Source: Pseudomonadota bacterium (GTDB lineage Bacteria; Tectomicrobia; Entotheonellia; Entotheonellales; Entotheonellaceae). From it: a DNA stretch of 64,000 nt. Below, piece by piece: positions 8,590 to 17,397 of this stretch (its first letter is position 1; each line of letters opens with the position of its first letter). The translations under genes were made by a program, and so were the position numbers. The notes below the pieces were generated by a model, which was not told the DNA's origin, made no database searches, and was given only the letters and a program-made list of their open reading frames with translations. Location of the stretch: assembly GCA_005777235.1 (NCBI GenBank), contig SXND01000096.1:1-64000 (forward strand), given 5' to 3'.

Positions 8590-9165
8590 ATGCCATCACC
8601 AGCAAAAGCCCGTCTGACCGTCGAGGAATATCTCGTCATAGAACGGCAAGCCCTCTGTAAGAGCGAATATGTTGACGGCGAAATGTTTGCCATGGCTGGG
8701 GCGAGTCGACGCCACAACCTCATTGCCTTAAATATCGGCGCCGAGCTGCGGGCGCAACTGCGACAGCACCCTTGTGAAGTGTATACCAGTGACATGCGCG
8801 TCAAGATCAGTCGCACCGGACTGTATACCTATCCCGATGTGGTCGTCGTGTGTGACGCACCGCGCTTTGAAGACGCCGATGTCGATACCCTCCTCAATCC
8901 CATCGTGCTCGTCGAAGTGCTGTCACCATCCACGGCAGATTATGACCGGGGAGGGAAATTTGAACAGTATCGCACCCTGGCGTCATTGCAAGCCTATCTC
9001 CTGGTTGCTCAGGAACGATGCCATGTGGTGCATTATACGCGCCAGCAGGACAACACCTGGCTCCTGGCAGAAACCGATGACATCCAGGACGGCATTCCTA
9101 TCCCCTCGATTCACTGTACTCTCCTGTTATTTGAGGTCTATGCCAAAGTGTCGCTGGACCAGTGA
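8590..9165 (+). CDS. Uma2-family (DUF820) putative restriction-endonuclease-fold protein
   Basis: The product is 191 residues. ATG 8590 is chosen because AGAGGAGAT (8577-8585) precedes it and 'MPSPAKARLTVEEYL' is the normal family N-terminus. Recognisable are 'SEYVDGEMFAMAG', 'YPDVVVVCD' (catalytic Asp of the PD-(D/E)XK-like fold) and 'LVEVLSPSTADYDRGGKF' (Glu and following Lys region). The family is abundant in cyanobacteria and other large genomes. Its biological role is not settled; many copies sit in mobile or defence-rich DNA. It lies directly downstream of the duplicated segment. Confidence 0.88.
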   Translation: MPSPAKARLTVEEYLVIERQALCKSEYVDGEMFAMAGASRRHNLIALNIGAELRAQLRQHPCEVYTSDMRVKISRTGLYTYPDVVVVCDAPRFEDADVDTLLNPIVLVEVLSPSTADYDRGGKFEQYRTLASLQAYLLVAQERCHVVHYTRQQDNTWLLAETDDIQDGIPIPSIHCTLLLFEVYAKVSLDQ

Positions 9166-9330
9166 GGGGCGGTGGCTGTCATGCCTCGCCCTACGAGATG
9201 TCGCATGCAGTGCTCCATCCAGAACACGAAGCGTTTGGGTCGGGGTGAAGCACGCCTTGCTGCGCAGCAGCAAAACGTCTCGCAAGGCGCGCACGCCACC
9301 GGAGCCTGCACGCCACGGGGCCGAGGTGTC

Positions 9331-9693
9331 TCAGGCTTCGTCGACAAGCTGGATCACGAGTCGTTTGCCGTAGGCGTGCGCCAGATGACTCAGCGTCGTG
9401 AGGGTCGTCTGTTCGTACACCCCCTGTTCCAGCTGCAGCAGAGCCATAGGATCGAGACCGCAACGTGTGGCAACCTCCACAAGAGTCAAATGTGCCTCTT
9501 GCCGTGCTTGCTTCAACAGCGCGGCGAGAGGCATCGCATCCAGCGTGCTGCCATGTTTGAGGGGTGCGGTATACTCCCCGGAGGCGACCAGCTCCTCCAA
9601 GGACGGGCGTGTGGCTTGCCAGTGGTCTCGGAGAGCCTGCAAGCGGGCCTTGTCTTCAGGCGAAGACTCGCTCTGACGGTACATGCGTTTCAT
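9331..9693 (-). CDS. XRE-type helix-turn-helix protein, probable antitoxin
   Basis: This 120-residue protein has a helical N-terminus and a C-terminal HTH (about residues 57-110: 'LAALLKQARQEAHLTLVEVATRCGLDPMALLQLE'-like pattern; shown only in part). It starts 17 bp after the reading frame of the BrnT-like toxin remnant at 9711-9976 on the same strand. Toxin-then-antitoxin order with a DNA-binding partner is typical of BrnT/BrnA and HigBA-like modules. I infer that it is the antitoxin and autorepressor. It appears intact although the toxin frame is broken. Confidence 0.75.
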   Translation of the reverse strand: MKRMYRQSESSPEDKARLQALRDHWQATRPSLEELVASGEYTAPLKHGSTLDAMPLAALLKQARQEAHLTLVEVATRCGLDPMALLQLEQGVYEQTTLTTLSHLAHAYGKRLVIQLVDEA

Positions 9694-9710
9694 GGTTGTG
9701 CGCAGCTCCC

Positions 9711-9976
9711 TTACCGCTGTGGAGCATCATAGGCCGTAATGGGATATATTGTTAATGGATTGTCATCAACGTGTTCCCATACCACGGCGAGATAACGTCC
9801 CTGGCGGTATATCCGAAGGTAATCGGCCGTCCTGATGACCTGCTGAAAGCGTCTTCGCTGTCACGATCACGGAGGACGTCCTCGACCTCATCAGGAGTGA
9901 TATCGTGTTCGGGAATGTGCCACACATTACCGTCGGGATCATCAGGCAAATCCCAGATAATGATGACATCGAGCAT
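9711..9976 (-). pseudogene. BrnT/DUF4258-like toxin gene with a frameshift
   Basis: The start ATG at 9976 follows AAGGAGG. The first 57 residues read 'MLDVIIIWDLPDDPDGNVWHI' (shortened), then 'HDITPDEVEDVLRD' and 'SGRPITFGYTA'. The expected C-terminal half ('GRYLAVVWEHVDDNP', then 'ITAYDAPQR' and a stop at 9711-9713) is present but one frame over. A single missing base near 9795-9800 would explain it. As given, the uninterrupted frame ends prematurely at 9752 after an unrelated tail. This is either a true inactivating mutation or an assembly error. The reconstructed length of about 88 residues suits the family. Confidence 0.65.
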
Positions 9977-10087
9977 ATGAACCTCCTTGTCGCAAGCTAT
10001 TTACAACAAAAAGGTAGTGAAGACAACGACGGCCTGTCAGCGGCACGCACGGTGAGGGCGCTTGCTCTCTCAGGGAGAGCGCCCCGC

Positions 10088-10435
10088 GTGCGTCCCGAGT
10101 GCCAGAGAGCCCCGTGGCCTCTACGCGTCTGCCACGCGTTGCTGCTCCTGCTGGCCTGGCTGTCTCCCGCCTGGGCCGACGTCGAGTTGGTCGTCTCTGT
10201 GCCGTCCGCGCACCCGCACGCGGCCACCGAGCTGGGCACCGTCGACATCCCCGCAGTGGGCCGGGTCACCGTGACCGCGCAGTGGGACGGCGCTCGCGTG
10301 CTGCTCCAGGCCACCAATCCCGCTGGCAGCATCATTGGGCGGGCGGAAACCGTCATGGGCCTCCAGCACACCCCCTTGTATCTGCAGACCCCAGCGGGCC
10401 TGACCAGGCTGCTGATTCGTTGGCAAGCCTCGTGA
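10088..10435 (+). CDS. Small secreted protein, copy 2
   Basis: The 115-residue product starts at GTG 10088, which follows GGGAG at suitable spacing and gives a compact signal peptide ending 'LSPAWA'. The mature domain matches the product of 6969-7421 almost residue for residue ('LGTVDIPAVGRVTVTAQWDGARV' shared in part, 'LLIRWQAS' at the end). No enzyme motif, cysteine pair or lipobox is seen. The duplication and lack of a conserved partner suggest accessory, surface-related function (inference). Confidence 0.6.
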   Translation: MRPECQRAPWPLRVCHALLLLLAWLSPAWADVELVVSVPSAHPHAATELGTVDIPAVGRVTVTAQWDGARVLLQATNPAGSIIGRAETVMGLQHTPLYLQTPAGLTRLLIRWQAS

Positions 10436-10589
10436 GGCCTGGCCCGCCAAGAAGAGGATGCCGCGCACCGAGGCGCGCGCTTACGCTTTGGACCGCCTGA
10501 AGCAGATCCTGTACACACCTGGTCTGACTCCTGAGTTGTGTCAGTCGTTCCGGCTTTAGTCGGTCCCCAGGGCTGGCTGCCAGAGCCCC

Positions 10590-11813
10590 TCACCATGCGG
10601 CTTGCAGCAGCTCAAGCATCTCCGCCGCGTAGCCCTCCGCGCGCGCCCCCGGATTGGCATTGAAATTCTTTAGCGTATCCTGGGCCAGCAGGACGAGGTC
10701 GGCCTGGGGAATATCGAGATCACGTAACCGCGTCGGCATACCCAACCCCTGATAAAACGCGGCGAGCGCCGTGGCTGTGGCCGTACTCGCTTCGGGAGAC
10801 GACATGCCAGTGCGCCACACCTGGAGGGCGCTGGCAATGCGCTGCGCCACCTGCAGGTCATCCGGTGGGGGCAGGCGGGTCACGGTCGGCATCACGGCCG
10901 AGGTGGCTTCCCCCTGCGGCACGTGGTGGTAGCGGATGTGCAACGCCGTGGCCAGGGCATAGGCGCAGCTGGCGGTGCGATCCCGCTCACGGCGGCGGTC
11001 GGTGCCATCGTCCGCGGCACGATTGTCGAGGAAGGCGGCGGTGCACAGGTCCAGACGCAACGCCGCATCGTCTGGGGCCGCCACGAGACGCGGCAGGGCC
11101 TGATGCAAGAGGCGAAAAGCCTGCAGGCGGTCGCCTTCGACCAGCGGATTCATCTGCGGCTGCCCCAACTGCCGCAGCGTGCCGGAGAACGTCGTCGTGG
11201 CGGTGGAACGCACCAGGGCCAACGGGGCTGTCAGCAGAGCTTCCGCGTCCCAGAACAGGGCCACGGGGCGCGTCTTGGGATCATAGTATTCCATACGATG
11301 ATCGAGCCCGTCGTGCTTGAGCCCGGAACCGGCGCGATTCATCGCCGTCGTTGGCGTGGTGAGCACATTGATAATTGGCGGCTTCGGGGCGAGCAGGCGT
11401 GGACTATACGCCGGTTGGCCCTCGGGGTACTGCGTCATCAGGGCAAACGGATCACCCTGTTCCCCCAGAAGAATGGCCATGACCCGCGTGCCCACTATGA
11501 CGCTGCCACCGCCAATGGCAATGAGTAAGTCCGCCGCCGCTGCCCGTGCCGCCGCTGTGCCGCGTTCGACCGCTGGCCAGGTCGAATCCTTATCCATAGC
11601 GGTGAACGCCCCGGCATACAGCGGACCGAGCTGCGCTTGCACACGGGTCAGGAGATTCGTCTGGTGCGCCACGGTCTGCCCGCACACCACGAAGGCCCGC
11701 TGCGCCTTGTGGCGCCGGACTTCCTCAGGCAGATGCCGCAAGGCCTCCACCCCGGCATAGAGACGCAGGGGGTAGCTCACGGCACGGAAGGTATGCGACG
11801 GCATGAGGTCCAT
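10590..11813 (-). CDS. Divergent iron-containing alcohol dehydrogenase-family protein
   Basis: The product is 407 residues from ATG 11813, behind AAGGAGA; an in-frame extension to 11915 overlaps the upstream gene and looks spurious. The N-terminal nucleotide-binding half has 'LIAIGGGSVIVGTRVMAI', the GGGS signature. The C-terminal half is the helical Fe-ADH domain. The canonical metal-ligand patterns HAxxH and PHG read as 'AYALATALH' and 'PQG', so at least two usual His ligands are missing. It may use another metal, none, or another substrate. It is last in a minus-strand run with miaB and a small membrane protein. Confidence 0.75.
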   Translation of the reverse strand: MDLMPSHTFRAVSYPLRLYAGVEALRHLPEEVRRHKAQRAFVVCGQTVAHQTNLLTRVQAQLGPLYAGAFTAMDKDSTWPAVERGTAAARAAAADLLIAIGGGSVIVGTRVMAILLGEQGDPFALMTQYPEGQPAYSPRLLAPKPPIINVLTTPTTAMNRAGSGLKHDGLDHRMEYYDPKTRPVALFWDAEALLTAPLALVRSTATTTFSGTLRQLGQPQMNPLVEGDRLQAFRLLHQALPRLVAAPDDAALRLDLCTAAFLDNRAADDGTDRRRERDRTASCAYALATALHIRYHHVPQGEATSAVMPTVTRLPPPDDLQVAQRIASALQVWRTGMSSPEASTATATALAAFYQGLGMPTRLRDLDIPQADLVLLAQDTLKNFNANPGARAEGYAAEMLELLQAAW

Positions 11814-11841
11814 GGGCAGGTCTCCTTGCCTGGACACCGCG

Positions 11842-12093
11842 TTACTTGGTCTGCATCTCGGCTTCCTCGTTATCCTCGTCGGGTGGCGGCATGAGGAGCA
11901 GATTGCGCAGGCCAATAATATAGAGAAAGGCCACGATATGCGCCAACAACGTCACCAGCAGTCCGGCGTAGGTCAGGAGTTGGTGCGTCAAGGGCGACGT
12001 GCCTTGCGTCCAGATGGTAATGTCGGTAGCCAGGCCCATAAAGACCAGCACCAGTGAGGCAATCATCAGCAGGAGAATGATCAGCATACTCAT
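11842..12093 (-). CDS. Small two-span inner-membrane protein
   Basis: The product is 83 residues from ATG 12093, preceded by a purine-rich site five bases after the miaB stop. Two hydrophobic segments (about residues 2-24 and 38-62) frame a short loop. The C-terminus is acidic ('DEDNEEAEMQ'). No family motif is recognised. Tight spacing to miaB upstream and the Fe-ADH-like gene downstream indicates one transcript. Confidence 0.7.
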   Translation of the reverse strand: MSMLIILLLMIASLVLVFMGLATDITIWTQGTSPLTHQLLTYAGLLVTLLAHIVAFLYIIGLRNLLLMPPPDEDNEEAEMQTK

Positions 12094-12097
12094 CCTC

Positions 12098-13456
12098 TTA
12101 GCCTCCGAGGAGCGGTAAAGCCAGGGAACCCGCCGTGGCCAGTTCGCCGTCCAGCGCATACAGGCCCGCCCGCGTAACCCGTACCGGCACTAACTCGCCA
12201 ATGAGCGCCGGGTCACCAGCAAAGTTGAGGATCTTGTTGGTACGCGTGCGTCCGGTGAGTTTCGCCGCGTCTTTCTTACTTGGTCCCTCCACCAGCACTT
12301 CGTACGTCTGCCCTTCATACGGCAGGTTCGCCGCCAGGGCAATACGCTTCTGCATGTTCAATAAGCTCTCAAAACGGCGCTGCTTGGTCTCATGCGGTAT
12401 CTGTTCGGGCATGTCGGGGGCCACCGTGCCCGGACGTTCGGAATAATTAAACAGGAAAATGGTGTCAAAACGCACCAGTTCCAGCATTCGCCTGGTGGCG
12501 AGAAATTCTTCCTCCGTCTCCCCAGGAAAACCCACGATGACATCCGTTGAAAGGGCCATATCAGGCACCGCGGCCCGGATGCGCGCGATCAAGTCCAGGT
12601 ACGCCTCGGCCGTATAGCCCCGGCGCATCAATTTTAAGATCCGATCAGCCCCGGCTTGAAACGGCAAATGCAGCGCTTCACAGACGTGCTCGCAGGTGGC
12701 CAACGCTGCAATCAGGTGCGGGGTGAAATCAAGCGGATGTGAGGTGACAAAGCGGATGCGTTCCAGGCCAGGAATGGCATTGACCGCTGCCAGCAGGTCA
12801 GCAAAATCCATCTGGCGTGGGCGCATGTCCACCCCATAGGCGTTGACGTTTTGTCCCACAAGGGTCACTTCTTTATAACCGGCTTGCGCCAGGCCGCGAA
12901 TTTCGTCGAGCACGATCTGCGGCGGGCGACTGACCTGCGGACCGCGTGTACTGGGCACCACACAGAAGGAGCAGTGCTTGTTGCAGCCGTGCATGACGCT
13001 GACAAATGCCGTCACGTGGCTGTCACGCGCCACGGGAAGGGCGCCTAAATCATCGTCGAGGACGCGGTCGGTGATTTCCAGGACCGGCTGCCGTTGTTCT
13101 TCCACTTGGCGCACCAGCTCAAGCACACGGCTGACGTTGAGCGTGCCAAACACCAGATCGACATACGGTGCACGGGCAAGGATTTCGCCACGGGCGCGCT
13201 GGGCAATACAGCCGCAGACGCCAATAAGCATCTCAGGGCGTTGCTGCTTCAAGCGTTTGAGATGCCCGAGCTCGCTATAAAACTTTTGTTCTGCCTTCTC
13301 GCGCACGCTACAGGTATTGAGCAAGACCAGATGGGCCTCGTCAAGCGCGTCGGTGAGCTCATAGGCGTCCTGCTGCAGCAAACCCACAATGCGCTCGGAG
13401 TCGTATTTGTTCATCTGGCAACCGTAGGTCACGATGGCCAGCTTTTTCGTGGTCAT
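12098..13456 (-). CDS. miaB: tRNA-2-methylthio-N6-dimethylallyladenosine synthase MiaB
   Basis: This 452-residue radical-SAM methylthiotransferase is full length. The N-terminal UPF0004 domain has its three cluster cysteines in 'TYGCQMN', 'NTCSVREKA' and 'GVCGCIAQ'. The radical-SAM CxxxCxxC is in 'HGCNKHCSFCVVP'. A C-terminal TRAM domain follows ('GRTRTNKILNF', 'LVPVRVTRAG'). The enzyme adds the methylthio group to i6A37 of tRNAs using two Fe-S clusters and SAM. It lies 85 bp downstream of lysK on the same strand. The assignment to MiaB rather than MtaB or RimO rests on the 'YGCQMNKYDSE' start and the PSTRG motif. Confidence 0.96.
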   Translation of the reverse strand: MTTKKLAIVTYGCQMNKYDSERIVGLLQQDAYELTDALDEAHLVLLNTCSVREKAEQKFYSELGHLKRLKQQRPEMLIGVCGCIAQRARGEILARAPYVDLVFGTLNVSRVLELVRQVEEQRQPVLEITDRVLDDDLGALPVARDSHVTAFVSVMHGCNKHCSFCVVPSTRGPQVSRPPQIVLDEIRGLAQAGYKEVTLVGQNVNAYGVDMRPRQMDFADLLAAVNAIPGLERIRFVTSHPLDFTPHLIAALATCEHVCEALHLPFQAGADRILKLMRRGYTAEAYLDLIARIRAAVPDMALSTDVIVGFPGETEEEFLATRRMLELVRFDTIFLFNYSERPGTVAPDMPEQIPHETKQRRFESLLNMQKRIALAANLPYEGQTYEVLVEGPSKKDAAKLTGRTRTNKILNFAGDPALIGELVPVRVTRAGLYALDGELATAGSLALPLLGG

Positions 13457-13541
13457 AACTTTTACTCTCTTCAGGGAGTATTGGGCAGTACAACGTCGGG
13501 CTCATCCTGGCCACACACGCCCCCGTGGACTTGAGGAGGGC

Positions 13542-14603
13542 CTACGCCGCCGCAGGCGTGGTCTCGACCAGCAGATGGAGCACACGCGTCAAGACCGCAA
13601 TAGACCGACTGTAGTCCTGCAGGTTGATATGTTCATGCGGCGTGTGGTCCAGAGACGAATCCCCAGGACCATAGGCCACCACCGGACAGCGCCAATGTGG
13701 CGCTAAGACATTCATATCCGACGTGCCCGTTTTGACTTTGAACTTGGGATCACCACCCTGCTCGCGGATAGCTTTGAGGAAGGCTTTCACCAGTGGATTG
13801 TTCTTGTCCGATTTATGGGCGATTTCATAGCCTGAGAACGCCAAGGAGGCTTCCCCTGCCTGCTCGTGCATATAAGTCTGGAGCGCCTCAATGTCATACG
13901 CCAGGGGGAGACGCAGGCCAATGCGTTGCGTCACCACCTCTTGCAGACCGTCGCTAGTGGTGTAGATGGAGCGCAACGACGTATCGAGGGCGTCAAACAC
14001 GGCCCGCCCCACATTGTACTCGGCGGCATGGCGCGTCACGGTGTTCCAGAACTCCACCGCCATCTCCGGCCCCGAGGCCAGTTGACCGGCAGAGTGCGCC
14101 ATGTCATGGCGTAGCGTGTAGTCCACCAGCAGCCGCCCCTTATAGCCTAGCGTCACGGCATGCCATTGACTTGGTTCGCCAATGATAAAGCATTCCGGGT
14201 GATAGCGCTCAATCACGTGCCGTGCGCCCTTGGACGAGGCCGCTTCTTCTTCCACGGCGCCAATCACCACCAGGCGATACTGGTTGCTCTTGGGCAGACG
14301 CGCCACCGCCGAGACGAAACAGGCCAGCGGTCCTTTGGCATCGACGCTGCCACGCCCATGTAGTAGATCGCCCTCCTGGCGTACCGGGATATGCCCTGGC
14401 ACCGTATCAATATGCCCCAGCAAGACAATCTCACGCGGGCCTGTGCCCCAGATGCCTACCGGATTGCCCGCCTCGTCAACAAATGCCTCATCATAGCCCC
14501 GCGCGCGCATGGCTTCCGCCAGATACGCACTGGCGGCATGCTCCTGGGTTGAAGGGCTGGCAATGCTGACCAACTCCCGCAGTAATTCCACCTCGTGATT
14601 CAT
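13542..14603 (-). CDS. lysK: [LysW]-lysine/ornithine hydrolase
   Basis: This 353-residue M20-family deacylase releases the finished amino acid from the LysW carrier protein. Metal-binding residues are visible in '[10 protein letters not shown]', 'GSVDAKGPL', '[13 protein letters not shown]' and 'IIGEPSQW'. Its start overlaps the lysJ stop by four bases (14600-14603), so the two are translationally coupled. Together with lysW, X, Y and Z upstream, the step is well supported. Whether the pathway makes lysine, arginine or both cannot be read from this gene alone. Confidence 0.93.
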   Translation of the reverse strand: MNHEVELLRELVSIASPSTQEHAASAYLAEAMRARGYDEAFVDEAGNPVGIWGTGPREIVLLGHIDTVPGHIPVRQEGDLLHGRGSVDAKGPLACFVSAVARLPKSNQYRLVVIGAVEEEAASSKGARHVIERYHPECFIIGEPSQWHAVTLGYKGRLLVDYTLRHDMAHSAGQLASGPEMAVEFWNTVTRHAAEYNVGRAVFDALDTSLRSIYTTSDGLQEVVTQRIGLRLPLAYDIEALQTYMHEQAGEASLAFSGYEIAHKSDKNNPLVKAFLKAIREQGGDPKFKVKTGTSDMNVLAPHWRCPVVAYGPGDSSLDHTPHEHINLQDYSRSIAVLTRVLHLLVETTPAAA

Positions 14604-15757
14604 CGCACCACCTCAGCGACCTTGTCCACCACCGTATCCACCTCCTCCTGCGTAATGGTCAGCGGCGGCAGAAAGCGTAACACCGTCACCCCAGCGGCCA
14701 GGGCCATGACACCGCGCTCCATCAGCCCACGCAGGTGCGGGGCGACTTTTTCCTTCATTTCCATGCCGATCATCAGCCCCAGGCCGCGCACTTCGCGCAC
14801 TTTGGAGGAGCCCATGCCGCGCAAGCGCTCCATGAAGTAGGCGCCCATTTCCGCCGCATGTTCAGGGAGGTGCTGTTCCTGCATCACATCAAGCACCGCC
14901 AGCGCCGCGGCACAGGCCAGGGGATTGCCACCAAAGGTGGAGCTGTGCGCGCCTTTATGCACGGTCTGCACGCGCGCGCCAATGGCCATGGCGCCCATGG
15001 GGATACCGCCGGCCATGGCTTTGGCCATGGTCAGGATGTCCGGCTGGATGTCGTAATGTTCGCAGGCAAAGAATTTCCCGGTACGACCATAGCCGGTCTG
15101 CACTTCATCGACGATGAGCAGCACGCCCCGTTGCTGGCATAGGGCCTGCACACCCTGCAAATACGCCGCGCTGCCAGGCCGCACGCCGCCTTCGCCCTGG
15201 ACGATTTCCAAGAGTACGGCGGCCGTATCGTCGGTCAGCGCTGCTTCCATGGCATCCAGTTTATCATAGGGCACATGCCGGAAACCTGGCGGTAGGGGGC
15301 CAATGTGCTCACGGTGGTGCGGATCCCAGGTCGCGGCCAAGGCACCGAGGGTACGGCCATGGTAGCCCCGATTGGCGGCGATGATGTCGACTTTGCCGGT
15401 ACTCATGCGGGCAAATTTGATCGCCGCTTCAATGGCTTCGGTACCAGAGTTGCACAGGAAAAACCGGTTCAAGCCTGGCGGCGTGACTGCGGCCAGTTTT
15501 TCCAGGAGTGTGGCCCGACGGTCGTTGTAAAACATTTCGGGACAGGTAATGAGCGTTTTGGCTTGCTCGGTGACGGCGGCGGCAACCGCCGGATGCGCAT
15601 GCCCGAGGCTCGCCACACCCATGCCGGCAGCGCAGTCAATATATTCTTTGCCCTGGTCATCCCACAAGCGTGTGCCCTCGCCGCGCACGATGGTCACACC
15701 GCGTTTGGCGTACACACCACTGGAGTAGCGTTCTTCAAGGTCTTGGAAGGCTGCCAT
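14600..15757 (-). CDS. lysJ: [LysW]-aminoadipate/glutamate semialdehyde aminotransferase
   Basis: This 385-residue class-III PLP aminotransferase of the ArgD/LysJ group transfers an amino group from glutamate to the carrier-bound semialdehyde. The motifs are 'NSGTEAIEAAIKFAR', 'LIVDEVQTGYGRTG' (cofactor Asp) and 'TMAKAMAGG' (Schiff-base Lys). The ribosome site AAGGAGCACGC precedes ATG 15757. It is separated from lysZ by a toxin-antitoxin insert. Coupling to lysK downstream supports the LysJ role over ArgD or GabT. Confidence 0.93.
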   Translation of the reverse strand: MAAFQDLEERYSSGVYAKRGVTIVRGEGTRLWDDQGKEYIDCAAGMGVASLGHAHPAVAAAVTEQAKTLITCPEMFYNDRRATLLEKLAAVTPPGLNRFFLCNSGTEAIEAAIKFARMSTGKVDIIAANRGYHGRTLGALAATWDPHHREHIGPLPPGFRHVPYDKLDAMEAALTDDTAAVLLEIVQGEGGVRPGSAAYLQGVQALCQQRGVLLIVDEVQTGYGRTGKFFACEHYDIQPDILTMAKAMAGGIPMGAMAIGARVQTVHKGAHSSTFGGNPLACAAALAVLDVMQEQHLPEHAAEMGAYFMERLRGMGSSKVREVRGLGLMIGMEMKEKVAPHLRGLMERGVMALAAGVTVLRFLPPLTITQEEVDTVVDKVAEVVR

Positions 15758-15826
15758 GCGTGCTCCTTATGGTGGAAATTGCTGATGGAGAAAGACGCCT
15801 GTTCAGGTCCACAAACGCTGAATCGC

Positions 15827-16192
15827 CTAATCGTCAAACGCTGGATCGCGACTCAGAATCGGTATGTCCTCGGCTTGTCCTTGGGCAATAATCAGACGGT
15901 CAAAAGGATCCTTATGATACAAAGGTAATGTCGTCAGGACATCCAAATGACGGGGCGCAATCCCGAAGAGCTCCATAGCATTCCCGTAGACATGCTCTGC
16001 CACTAAGTCCGTGAACGGGAGGGGCACTACGAGGCGACCTAGACTGACTTTGATGGCCATTGCCCACAGGCTAGCGATACTGAGTAGCCGGTCGTTGATA
16101 CGATCCTCGATGAGCTGACGTGCATAGGGGCTGAGCGCTGCATCGCCGCCAATAAACCAGAGAAAGGTGTGCGTATCGAGTAAAAGTCTCAC
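15827..16192 (-). CDS. PIN-domain ribonuclease toxin inside the lys cluster
   Basis: This 121-residue PIN protein closely resembles the toxin at 6496-6879: 'MRLLLDTHTFLWFIGG', 'SLWAMAIKVSLG', 'HKDPFDRLIIAQ'. In the second motif the Glu of 'WEIAIK' is replaced (WAMAIK), so one expected metal ligand is missing and activity may be reduced (inference). Its start overlaps the antitoxin stop by four bases. The module sits in the same orientation between lysZ and lysJ. Confidence 0.88.
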   Translation of the reverse strand: MRLLLDTHTFLWFIGGDAALSPYARQLIEDRINDRLLSIASLWAMAIKVSLGRLVVPLPFTDLVAEHVYGNAMELFGIAPRHLDVLTTLPLYHKDPFDRLIIAQGQAEDIPILSRDPAFDD

Positions 16193-16416
16193 GGCGTATA
16201 TGCCTGAAAATCTTCCAAGGGTGCGTCAAAGTCTTCCCTGATGTGCACCCGACCTTTCGCACTGCCGAATTTAGGGGACGGGGCTATGGATGGAACAGGG
16301 ATAATTTTGAAGGTGACCCCATCGTCACGGATGATGACCACTTCCTCACCACGGGCTACTGCGTCAAGCAGTACAGCAAGCTGCCCGCCAGCTTCTTGCA
16401 GTCCTACGGTGTGCAT
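16189..16416 (-). CDS. Phd/YefM-type antitoxin inside the lys cluster
   Basis: This 75-residue protein starts 'MHTVGLQEAGGQLAVLLDAV' and contains 'EEVVIIRDDGVTFKIIP'. Its tail 'FDAPLEDFQAYTP' is almost the same as in the antitoxin at 6272-6499. The start follows TAGGAGAGAG at 16420-16430. It forms an ATGA-overlapping pair with the PIN gene. The shared tails of the two modules suggest common origin, and cross-talk is possible. A gap of 164 bp to lysZ shows no further gene. Confidence 0.88.
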   Translation of the reverse strand: MHTVGLQEAGGQLAVLLDAVARGEEVVIIRDDGVTFKIIPVPSIAPSPKFGSAKGRVHIREDFDAPLEDFQAYTP

Positions 16417-16580
16417 AGCTCTCTCCTACCGTTCCTCAGCTGCCATGATCGAGGGAAGTTATACGGGCTAATAGCCTGCGTATGCTCCCTGTTCCAAGGA
16501 ACGCGACACCGCGGAACGTCTGCCTTCCGCTACTGCTGCAAGCGCGCGCGACGCTGGCACGGCCCATGCGGTACGCCGTC

Positions 16581-17384
16581 CTACCGTATCACCGTGCCTT
16601 GCCCTTGCAAGGCCTGTTGGATGGGATGCTCAATCCGCGCATCGCCCATAATCACCGTCCCGACGCCTTGTGCCAGGGCCTCGGCGGCCCCCATGACCTT
16701 TTTCTTCATGCGCCCGTGTGCCAGGTCCATGTACGAGGCCATGTGTGCCTTGTCAATCTTGTGCACCAGTGATGCCGGGTCGTTGACGTCGCGCAGCAGG
16801 CCGGGGACGTTGGAGAGAATAACCAGTGTCTCGGCCTTGAACGCGGCGGCGAGCACGGCGGCGGCACGGTCGCCATCGACGTTGATGATCTCGCTCTCGT
16901 AACTCAGCCCTGGCGGGCACAGCACCGGCGTGTAGCCATGGTCGAGGAGCAGAGTGAGCAGGTCGGTGTTAATTTTTTCGATACGTCCGGTGAAATCATC
17001 GCGCAGGACTTTGCGTTTACCGTTCTCAATGACTTTAATAGCGGCCTTGCGCTCGCCTTCCATACTGCGGCCATCGGCGCCACACAGGCCCACGGCGTTG
17101 ACCCCAAGCTGCTGCAGGCGTTCGACGAAGCGCTTGTTCATCTTGCCGACATAGGCCATGTTGAAAATGTCGAGGGTGTCGCGGTCGGTGTAGCGACTTT
17201 CAACACCCGAGATGGAGGTCACGAAGCGGGGTGGTTTGCCGAGCGCGGTGGAGAGCACATTGGTCTCGTGGCTGGCACCATGGACGAGGATCAGCCGTTC
17301 ACCGCGTCCGACCAAGGCGCTGACGTCCTGGCACACGGCTTCAAGAGCAATACCTTTGCCGCCACCAACTTTGACAATGATCAT
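16581..17384 (-). CDS. lysZ: [LysW]-aminoadipate/glutamate kinase
   Basis: This 267-residue amino-acid-kinase-family protein phosphorylates the side-chain carboxylate of the substrate bound to LysW. The N-terminal nucleotide segment 'MIIVKVGGGKG', 'LVHGASHETN' and the ATP-site 'NVDGDRAAAVLA' are intact. It lacks an N-terminal extension, as expected for LysZ. It is preceded by lysY with a 13-bp gap and followed by the toxin-antitoxin module. Confidence 0.93.
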   Translation of the reverse strand: MIIVKVGGGKGIALEAVCQDVSALVGRGERLILVHGASHETNVLSTALGKPPRFVTSISGVESRYTDRDTLDIFNMAYVGKMNKRFVERLQQLGVNAVGLCGADGRSMEGERKAAIKVIENGKRKVLRDDFTGRIEKINTDLLTLLLDHGYTPVLCPPGLSYESEIINVDGDRAAAVLAAAFKAETLVILSNVPGLLRDVNDPASLVHKIDKAHMASYMDLAHGRMKKKVMGAAEALAQGVGTVIMGDARIEHPIQQALQGQGTVIR

Positions 17385-17397
17385 GGTCTGTCCTCAT

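Noticed and set aside
9191-9463. Minus-strand frame beside the HTH gene
   Set aside because: Overlaps the HTH gene in another frame, with no ribosome site and biased composition.
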